Part shown: one piece after another, positions 58,393 to 64,000 of the stretch
How the letters are laid out: every line of letters starts with the position of its first letter
How positions within the stretch are numbered: the first letter of the stretch is position 1
DNA from: Chloroflexota bacterium
GTDB taxonomy: Bacteria; Chloroflexota; Anaerolineae; Anaerolineales; Villigracilaceae
Assembly: GCA_016235445.1 (NCBI GenBank)
Contig: JACRLB010000047.1
Span: 62,001 to 126,000 of the forward strand
Length of the DNA: 64,000 bases
Direction: 5' to 3'
The notes under the pieces: model-generated
What the model was told of the DNA's origin: nothing
Seen by the model: only the letters and a program-made list of their open reading frames with translations
Database searches by the model: none
Program-made: the position numbers and the translations under genes

Positions 58393-59256
58393 TTACCACT
58401 GTCTTCTCGCCCTGGCTCTTGAACGAATCACAGTCGCAATAAGGTTCATGGTTAGAACGAAAACAAGCAGTACAAGCGCCGTACCGTATTGGATTTGGAT
58501 GGGCATTTCAGGCACTTGCGTGGAAATAACAAAAAGATGATACGGCAAAGCCATGGTCGCATCAAAAGGGGATTGGGGCAGGCGTGGGAGGAAGAAAGCC
58601 GCGCCAGTGAAGAGGATGGGCGCTGTCTCCCCTGCGGCGCGTTCGAGGCCGAGGATGACCCCAGTCAGAATGCCAGGCAGGGCTTCCTTCAACACAATTT
58701 TGCGGATGGTCTGCCAGCGCGTGGCGCCGAGGGAGATACTCACCGTGCGGAAGGCTTGCGGCACAGCCCGCAATGATTCTTCCGCGGTGCTGATGATGAC
58801 GGGCAGAGTCATGATCGAAAGCGTGAGGGACGCGGCCAGAATGGATGTGCCAAATTGCAGGAACAACACGAACAGCCCCAACCCGAACAAGCCATACACC
58901 ACCGAGGGAATGCCCGCGAGGTTGATGATCGCGAGGCGGATGAGACGAGTCCACTGGGTATCTTTGGCGTATTCAGAAAGATAAACGGCGGCGGCAATCC
59001 CAAGCGGAACGGAAAAGATGGCTGTGCCAATTGTGAGATACAACGTGCCGATGATGGCGGGCAGGATTCCGCCCGCGCGCATTCCGTCATGCGGAAAGCC
59101 TGAGAGAAAACCCCAAGAAATGGCGGAACCGCCTTGAACCAGAATGTAAATGATCGTGCCGACGATGGGGAGCACGGTCAACACCGCCATGAGGGTGATG
59201 AGGCTGAATCCAATGCGCTGGACAGTGTGGCGATTACGGGAGAGGAATTTGGTCAT
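58393..59256 (-). CDS. pstA: Phosphate ABC transporter permease PstA
   Basis: A 287-residue PstA with six helices. The EAA loop region is FRTVSISLGATRWQTIRKIVLKEALPGILTGVILGLERAAGETAPILF, the coupling helix that contacts PstB. It forms the channel with PstC. It starts only 2 bp after the DUF4143 ATPase stop. Confidence 0.96.
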   Translation of the reverse strand: MTKFLSRNRHTVQRIGFSLITLMAVLTVLPIVGTIIYILVQGGSAISWGFLSGFPHDGMRAGGILPAIIGTLYLTIGTAIFSVPLGIAAAVYLSEYAKDTQWTRLIRLAIINLAGIPSVVYGLFGLGLFVLFLQFGTSILAASLTLSIMTLPVIISTAEESLRAVPQAFRTVSISLGATRWQTIRKIVLKEALPGILTGVILGLERAAGETAPILFTGAAFFLPRLPQSPFDATMALPYHLFVISTQVPEMPIQIQYGTALVLLVFVLTMNLIATVIRSRARARRQW

Positions 59257-59258
59257 GA

Positions 59259-60425
59259 TTATAGGTTGAAGAGGTAAAGTACTTCCTGCATGGGTACATA
59301 TTCACGTCCAATCAAGTGGGCGGATTCCATGCCAAGGTCGCTGGATAAAAGTTTTAGTTTTTGTATATCCTCTTTTTCAGGGTGAATCTTTACTTCGTAG
59401 GCTTGTTTGTTAGCCAGAACAAAATCGATTTCCGCGCCATTTTTACGCTGGTAATAATTAATATTTCCCTTTTGCTGTAAATTCCAATACACGGCGTTTT
59501 CGAACAGTGAGCCTTCATCTACCTGTGAAAACTGGCGGACAAGCCCCGGATCGCAGACGTATAGTTTCCCCGTCTTTCTTATTTCCACATCCCTGCTGGT
59601 TGTAAAGGGCTTGATAATCTTGATGAAATAGGTGCCTTCCAGAAACGCAAGATAATCCATCAAGGTTTGACGGGCAATCCCCAGCGTGCTGGCAAGTTTT
59701 TGCACGTCAAGATGGGAACCCGTGCGTTCCATCAGCAGGAAAAGCAAATCCCTTATTTTGTGACTTTTCCGAAAATCGCTGAATTGCAATACTTCCAATT
59801 GGTAGTATGAGGTGAAGATATCGTCGAGCGCGGCTTGTTTTTCGGAGTCGGATGATTTTAATACGACACCGGGAAAGCCGCCGTATTTCAGATACTCTTC
59901 CATGAATGATTTATAAGTTGTGTAAATTGCCAGTGAGGGTTGCGCCATGCTGTCCGGCAGAGGGGGGGCGTTTCTGATTCGAAGAAACTCGGAAAAACTC
60001 AGAGGATATAGTTCAAAAATATATTTGCGCCCCGCAAGGGATTCGGAAAACTGGTTTTTCAGATAAAAGCTGGATGAACCGCTTAAAATAAATTTGATGG
60101 GATAGGTATCCATCAGGTATTTGACAATGGATGGAAGCTGCTTGATCCATTGTATCTCATCCAAAAACACGTATGCGCGCCCGTCATTCTTCAACCCCAA
60201 TAGTTCCAGGTTTTTCCTGATTGCATCGTAGTCCATTTCTTGAAAATAGATTTGGTTTCGCGGGTTTTCCAGGTCGAGATATATCTTGTTATGCGAGTCT
60301 ATTTGATCGTAAATGTATTTGAGGAGAGTGGTTTTTCCGACTCGTCTCATTCCCGTAATCACAATAGACTCGGGGGAAGGCAGTAAAGGCGTAATGGATT
60401 TGTAGAGTTCTCTTTCAATTAACAT
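59259..60425 (-). CDS. ATP-binding protein with DUF4143 (AAA_14)
   Basis: A 388-residue AAA_14/DUF4143 ATPase. Walker A is TGMRRVGKTTLLKYI; Walker B is AYVFLDEIQWIK; the C-terminal DUF4143 region has a winged helix and a nuclease-like tail (NYYQRKNGAEIDFVLANKQAYEVKI). These proteins are common in genomic islands and are of unclear role, possibly toxin-antitoxin or defence. It is inserted between pstC and pstA and has its own strong promoter at 60432-60460, so it is an added gene in the pst operon rather than a transport component. Confidence 0.9.
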   Translation of the reverse strand: MLIERELYKSITPLLPSPESIVITGMRRVGKTTLLKYIYDQIDSHNKIYLDLENPRNQIYFQEMDYDAIRKNLELLGLKNDGRAYVFLDEIQWIKQLPSIVKYLMDTYPIKFILSGSSSFYLKNQFSESLAGRKYIFELYPLSFSEFLRIRNAPPLPDSMAQPSLAIYTTYKSFMEEYLKYGGFPGVVLKSSDSEKQAALDDIFTSYYQLEVLQFSDFRKSHKIRDLLFLLMERTGSHLDVQKLASTLGIARQTLMDYLAFLEGTYFIKIIKPFTTSRDVEIRKTGKLYVCDPGLVRQFSQVDEGSLFENAVYWNLQQKGNINYYQRKNGAEIDFVLANKQAYEVKIHPEKEDIQKLKLLSSDLGMESAHLIGREYVPMQEVLYLFNL

Positions 60426-60431
60426 AAGTAT

Positions 60432-60460
60432 ACTTTACACAAAGTTGAACCATTTGTCAA
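60432..60460 (-). promoter_or_regulatory. Strong promoter of the DUF4143 ATPase, leaderless
   Basis: On the minus strand TTGACA (60455-60460), 17-bp spacer, TAAAGT (60432-60437), then six bases to the ATG at 60425, so transcription would start in or at the ATG. AGTATGGTTTAC/AGTATACTTTAC half-sites nearby could be an operator. Confidence 0.65.
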
Positions 60461-60481
60461 GTATGGTTTACAAAAAGTATT

Positions 60482-61378
60482 TTATGAGAGAATTCTCTCC
60501 GCTCTCTTCTTGGCGCGGAAGACTACCGAAGAAGCGATGACATTCACGATCAACGAGATCAGGAATAAGACCATGCCGATGAAGAAGAGCACGTGATAGT
60601 GTGTGCTTCCGTTGGCGACCTCGCCCATTTCTGCGGCGATGGTGGCCGTCATGGTGCGGACGGGGGAGAAGAGACTGCCAAGTTTAGTTGCCATGACGGG
60701 CGCGTTACCCGTCACCATCATTACGGTCATGGTTTCGCCGATGGCGCGTCCCACGCCGAGCATGACGGCAGTCAGCACGCCAGACTTTGCGGCAGGCAAT
60801 GTCACGCGCCAGATGGTCTGCCATTTGGTTGCGCCCAGGGCCCATGCGCCTTCACGATACGCGCGCGGGACAGAGTCTAACGCATCCTCTGCCACGGAGA
60901 CGACTGTTGGCACGGCGATGCCACCTAACAGCAAGGATCCTGTAAAAGCGGTCAGACCAGTTGGCAGGTCCAGCAAGATGCGCAGGTATGGCGAGAGCAC
61001 GAGTATGCCAAGAAATCCCAACACTACGGAGGGGAGTCCGCCAAGTAATTCCACCAACGGTTTGAGAATTTCACGCATCCAGCGCGGAGCGATCTCAGAG
61101 ATGTAGACTGCGGTGCCAATTCCAAATGGAACGGCGATGAGCGCCGCGCCGAAGGTGATGATGATAGAGCCTGTGATGAGCGGCAAAATGCCGAAGTGAT
61201 CTTCGATGGGATACCAGCGAATGTTGAGGAGGGAGGAGGCGTCCACTTCGCCGAGGGTGGGCAGGCCTTCGCGCAAGAGAAAAAAGAAAATGAGCAGTAC
61301 AAAGACAACGGCAGAATAGCCGCTGGCTTTGATGGCTCTTGTGATGATGAACTCACGCCAGTTTAAAGATTTTTCCAT
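60482..61378 (-). CDS. pstC: Phosphate ABC transporter permease PstC
   Basis: A 298-residue PstC with six helices. Coupling segment YREGAWALGATKWQTIWRVTLPAAKSGVLTAVMLGVGRAIGETMTV and FGIGTAVYISEIAP are typical. ATG 61378 (MEKSLNWREF) is the preferred start; the frame is open to a GTG at 61390. Partner of PstA. A 16-bp palindrome lies between it and pstS. Confidence 0.95.
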   Translation of the reverse strand: MEKSLNWREFIITRAIKASGYSAVVFVLLIFFFLLREGLPTLGEVDASSLLNIRWYPIEDHFGILPLITGSIIITFGAALIAVPFGIGTAVYISEIAPRWMREILKPLVELLGGLPSVVLGFLGILVLSPYLRILLDLPTGLTAFTGSLLLGGIAVPTVVSVAEDALDSVPRAYREGAWALGATKWQTIWRVTLPAAKSGVLTAVMLGVGRAIGETMTVMMVTGNAPVMATKLGSLFSPVRTMTATIAAEMGEVANGSTHYHVLFFIGMVLFLISLIVNVIASSVVFRAKKRAERILS

Positions 61379-61391
61379 AACTCTCCACACA

Positions 61392-61453
61392 AGACCCTAA
61401 AGGTTTTTCTGTTAAACATTGTTTTCAATTTATCAAGAAAACCTTTAGGGTCT
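61392..61453. repeat. AGACCCTAAAGGTTTT palindrome between pstS and pstC
   Basis: AGACCCTAAAGGTTTT (61392-61407) and AAAACCTTTAGGGTCT (61438-61453) are exact complements across 30 bases. Same family as 53960-54019. In this position it could reduce read-through from pstS to pstC, as processing hairpins do in other pst operons. Confidence 0.8.
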
Positions 61454-61456
61454 GTT

Positions 61457-62329
61457 TTACTTGGCAGGTACAAAGCCCAACTCTGCAACGATCTGCTGTG
61501 CTTCATCGGAAAGAATCCAATCGAGATATTCTTTCACGATTCCAGCAGGCTCGCCGTTGGTGTACATATATAAGTCGCGCGCGATGGCATACGTTTTATC
61601 GTTCACGGTTTCAATCGAAGGCAGAACATATTCGCCGCCCGCTTCCTTGGCAATTGCGATCATCTTCAAATCATCGGGCACATAGCCGAGGCCGTCATAT
61701 CCAATGGCGTTTGGGTTCTGGCGCACTTCCGAAATGATGCCTTCGGAGGATGGCAGTAATAATGTGTCCATTGAAAATAGAGTTTTATCTTCCTTGCTTC
61801 CCAACCTCAAAACGGTTTCCAGAAAATAAACATGCGTGCCAGAATTGGTCTCGCGCGAAAGCTTGACGATGGGTCGGTCTTCGCCGCCCACTTCGCTCCA
61901 GTTGGTGATCTTGCCGCTGTAAATATCCGAAATCTGTTGCAGGGTCAATTCGCTGACGGGGTTTTTCGCATTCACGATCACGGCAATCGCATCCCGCGCA
62001 ATGATGTGCTCCACAGGCTCCACCCCTTTGGCTTTTGCTTCTTCGATTTCCTCGGCTTTGATCTGGCGCGAAGCATTTGCCAAATCCACCGTGTTGTTGA
62101 TCAGCGCGGCGATACCCGTCCCTGAGCCGCCGCCCGTCACCGAGATGCGCACATCAGGGTGTTCAGCCTGGTAGGTCTCAGCCCATGCCAATGCCAGATT
62201 AACAATCGTGTCTGAGCCTTTGTTTTCGATGTATTGGGCGGATGAATCAGAAGTAGATGAATTGGTTGAAGAACCGCAGGAGGTCAGAAGGAAAGAAGCA
62301 AGAAGAAAGATGAGGGTGATGCGTTTCAT
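61457..62329 (-). CDS. pstS: Phosphate-binding lipoprotein PstS
   Basis: A 290-residue PstS. Lipobox LLTSC (residue 18), a Ser/Thr spacer, then the binding fold: IENKGSDTIVNLALAWAETY, SVTGGGSGTGIAALINNTVDLANASRQI and IVKLSRETNSGTHVYF. GSDT, GSGTG and SGTH loops form the phosphate site. First gene of the minus-strand pst operon. Confidence 0.95.
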   Translation of the reverse strand: MKRITLIFLLASFLLTSCGSSTNSSTSDSSAQYIENKGSDTIVNLALAWAETYQAEHPDVRISVTGGGSGTGIAALINNTVDLANASRQIKAEEIEEAKAKGVEPVEHIIARDAIAVIVNAKNPVSELTLQQISDIYSGKITNWSEVGGEDRPIVKLSRETNSGTHVYFLETVLRLGSKEDKTLFSMDTLLLPSSEGIISEVRQNPNAIGYDGLGYVPDDLKMIAIAKEAGGEYVLPSIETVNDKTYAIARDLYMYTNGEPAGIVKEYLDWILSDEAQQIVAELGFVPAK

Positions 62330-62400
62330 TGACGCAAATTATACCGCCTCAGACTTGCTGAAAACTGATTCTGTTTCGATTTGCATTCATTTCTCTTTGA

Positions 62401-62558
62401 GTGCAAGCAAAGGTTGTCAGGATTCCCCTTTTCCCTCACCCCAAGTATGAAGACTTTTCGCCGTGTCGACTCCCCCCTCTCCCTGAGGGAGAGGGCAGGG
62501 TGAGGGGTTTGCACAGCCCAGCGAACAATCTACCTCTCCTGACAACCTTTGCTTGCAC
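62401..62558. mobile_element. 158-bp element with perfect 22-bp terminal inverted repeats
   Basis: GTGCAAGCAAAGGTTGTCAG... (62401-62422) and its exact complement (62537-62558) bound a non-coding unit with a CCCTCTCCCTGAGGGAGAGGG hairpin inside, of the family seen at 2586, 20036 and 47280. It sits between the divergent pstS and pstB2 genes, so its presence could affect their promoters. Confidence 0.8.
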
Positions 62559-62610
62559 ATTTCTCTTTCATCTTTCTTTTGCAACCCATCCTTTCTGATA
62601 AAATCACCCC

Positions 62611-63369
62611 ATGAACACAATGCAACCTGCCTTCTCCGTCCAGCAGTTGGACTTTTACTATGGGAATTCCAAAGCCCTTTCAGGGATTAATCTCGAAATC
62701 CAGCCGCAAAAAGTGACCGCGCTCATTGGCCCGTCAGGCTGTGGAAAGTCCACTTTTTTGCGCTGTTTAAACCGCATGAACGATACGATTACAGGAACAC
62801 GAGTGGAAGGGAATATCCTGCTCAAAGGCGAAGACATCTACGGCGAAAACATGGATGTGGTCAACCTGCGCCAGCGCGTGGGCATGGTCTTCCAAAAGCC
62901 AAACCCGTTCCCGCAATCCATTTACGACAACGTGGCCTTCGGTCCGCGTGTGATGGGCATGGATGTGAATCTCAACGAAGTGGTGGAAAAAAGCCTGGTC
63001 GCCGCCGCGCTGTGGGATGAAGTGAAAGACGATTTGAAATCAGATGCGCTGGGCCTGTCCCTCGGCCAACAGCAGAGACTGTGCATTGCCCGCGTGATCG
63101 CCGTCCAACCCGAAGTCATCCTCATGGACGAGTCCACCTCCGCACTCGACCCCATCGCCACCCTGCGCGTGGAAGAGTTGATCGCAGACCTGAAAAAAGA
63201 TTACACCATTGTCATTGTCACTCACAATATGCAACAGGCCGCGCGCGTCTCTGATCACACGGGTCTGTTCTGGCTGGGTGAGTTGGTCGAGTTTTCCCCC
63301 ACCACCCAAATGTTCACCACCCCAAAAGAAGAATTGACCGAAGCCTATATCACGGGGCGGATGGGGTAG
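62611..63369 (+). CDS. pstB: Phosphate ABC transporter ATP-binding protein PstB, signature variant
   Basis: A 252-residue second PstB. Walker [12 protein letters not shown]-loop [12 protein letters not shown] (Gln95) and switch H are canonical. The signature reads LSLGQ (149-153) for LSGGQ, and the D-loop region reads MDESTSALD for MDEPTSALD. About half identical to the PstB at 57606 by eye. A TAAAAT box ends six bases before ATG 62611, so the transcript may be leaderless. Divergent from the pst operon. Confidence 0.95.
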   Translation: MNTMQPAFSVQQLDFYYGNSKALSGINLEIQPQKVTALIGPSGCGKSTFLRCLNRMNDTITGTRVEGNILLKGEDIYGENMDVVNLRQRVGMVFQKPNPFPQSIYDNVAFGPRVMGMDVNLNEVVEKSLVAAALWDEVKDDLKSDALGLSLGQQQRLCIARVIAVQPEVILMDESTSALDPIATLRVEELIADLKKDYTIVIVTHNMQQAARVSDHTGLFWLGELVEFSPTTQMFTTPKEELTEAYITGRMG

Positions 63370-63386
63370 TAGTATTACCTCTCATC

Positions 63387-63442
63387 GGAGCGCGGACTTC
63401 AGTCCGCATATTACACAAAAAACGGACTAAAGTCCGCGCTCC
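63387..63442. repeat. GGAGCGCGGACTTCAGTCCG palindrome
   Basis: A 20-bp arm and its near-exact complement (one mismatch) 16 bases apart, between the convergent pstB and phoU genes. Confidence 0.8.
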
Positions 63443-63448
63443 AACAAA

Positions 63449-63477
63449 AAGTGGATGCAGGAAACCTGCATCCACTT
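63449..63477 (-). terminator. Intrinsic terminator of phoU
   Basis: AAGTGGATGCAGG / CCTGCATCCACTT stem with an AAA loop; T5 follows on the minus strand. Confidence 0.8.
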
Positions 63478-63499
63478 GTAACTTGTAACTCGTACCTCG

Positions 63500-64000
63500 T
63501 CACTTCTGCCCCTTCCAAAATTCGTCGTCGCTGGATTTGATCTCATCGAACGAACCCGTTGCAATGAAAATTGTGCGCTCGCAGATATTGGTCACGCGGT
63601 CTGCCACGCGCTCGAGGTTGTGCGCCACCCATAACAGCCAGTTCGCGCGCTCGATGGATTTGGGGTCCTGAATGATGATCAACATCAACTCGCGATAAAT
63701 TTGGTTGTAAAGCGCATCCACTTCATCGTCTTCGACAGGGATGGCTTTCGCAACCTCCACATCTTCGTTGATGAAAGCGCTCAATGAGCGATGCAACATG
63801 CTCGCCCCGATCTGAGCCATGCGCGGGATGTCGATCAGCGGCTTGAGCAAAGCCTCTTCGCCCATGCGAATGTTGATATTGGCGATGCCTTTGGCGTAAT
63901 CGCCCATGCGTTCCAACTCGGAAATAATCTCCATGGTGGAGGCCAGCAGGCGCAGGTCATGCGCCATGGGTTGCTGGGTGGCGATCAGGATCATCAACTG
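63500..64000 (-). CDS. phoU: Phosphate-specific transport regulator PhoU, 5' end missing
   Basis: The last 166 residues of PhoU. The first visible residues are QLMILIATQQPMAHDLRLLASTM, the end of the first three-helix repeat; the second repeat has ELERMGDYAKGIANI and HNLERVADRVTNICERTIF, with the E/D-x3-D metal-binding motif. PhoU couples PstSCAB to the PhoR kinase. The gene continues beyond 64000. Confidence 0.95.
   Translation of the reverse strand, partial: QLMILIATQQPMAHDLRLLASTMEIISELERMGDYAKGIANINIRMGEEALLKPLIDIPRMAQIGASMLHRSLSAFINEDVEVAKAIPVEDDEVDALYNQIYRELMLIIIQDPKSIERANWLLWVAHNLERVADRVTNICERTIFIATGSFDEIKSSDDEFWKGQK

Overview
The window looks like the chromosome of an uncultured-type Chloroflexota bacterium, most likely class Anaerolineae (inference from gene content, not from a marker gene). 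Pointers are a B-family-like heme-copper subunit I with a CuA subunit II, a cytochrome b-ferredoxin fusion, an rpmB/Asp23/DAK2 trio, a DnaD + DnaC-like + DnaB primosome cluster, PadR/HAAS pairs, DUF433/DUF5615 toxin-antitoxin genes, and many dispersed palindromic repeats. Nothing suggests a plasmid or phage; this is ordinary chromosome with a repeat-rich fringe.

Layout. 0-2.6 kb: partial NAD(P)-binding protein, DinB protein, MDR oxidoreductase and a DUF433/DUF5615 pair. 2.9-14.8 kb (minus strand): a catabolic cluster with the three subunits of a xanthine-dehydrogenase-family molybdenum hydroxylase (the Mo subunit lies far from the FAD and FeS subunits), CoxG-like and XdhC-like maturation factors, an amidase coupled to FdrA, a DUF1116 (YlbE-type) protein and a metal-dependent cyclase/hydrolase. 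An NCS2 xanthine/uracil-type permease (15.7-17.0 kb) diverges from it, then purB. Together this reads as uptake, hydroxylation, ring opening and carbamoyl-group handling of a nitrogen heterocycle whose identity cannot be read from the sequence.

18.6-29.3 kb is a respiratory/metal region: cytochrome b-2x[4Fe-4S] fusion, FixI/CcoI-type copper ATPase, DsbD_2/TauE-like protein, and a heme-copper complex (subunits I, II and a 52-residue one-helix subunit) whose subunit I has Gln where B-family oxidases have the cross-linked Tyr, so it may be an NO reductase rather than an oxidase. 29.5-36.2 kb: Ser/Thr kinase, rpmB, Asp23 and DAK2/FakA-like proteins, a HAAS/PadR pair and an MFS transporter. 36.7-44.2 kb: a 1266-residue secreted beta-helix/cadherin protein, an ECF sigma/anti-sigma/bactofilin-like operon and YibE/F.

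44.3-52.8 kb: NAD salvage pair (nicotinate phosphoribosyltransferase, nicotinamidase-like), then a DnaD-like protein, a tandem-duplicated DnaC-like ATPase and DnaB carrying a 429-residue intein, then a DUF151 nuclease. 52.9-53.95 kb: tRNA-Pro(GGG) and a clear tRNA-Sec. 54-57.5 kb: site-2 protease, a sugar-type solute-binding lipoprotein and a zinc-ribbon membrane protein. 57.6-64 kb: a pst phosphate region with pstS-pstC-[DUF4143 ATPase]-pstA-pstB on minus, a second divergent pstB on plus, and phoU running off the end. The two PstB proteins carry complementary motif defects.

A recurring theme is at least ten families of short palindromic or tandem repeats, several sitting in frame inside coding sequences (purB, copper ATPase, cytochrome b fusion, fdrA). 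Several genes also have a -10 box only 6-8 bases before the start codon, suggesting leaderless transcripts.
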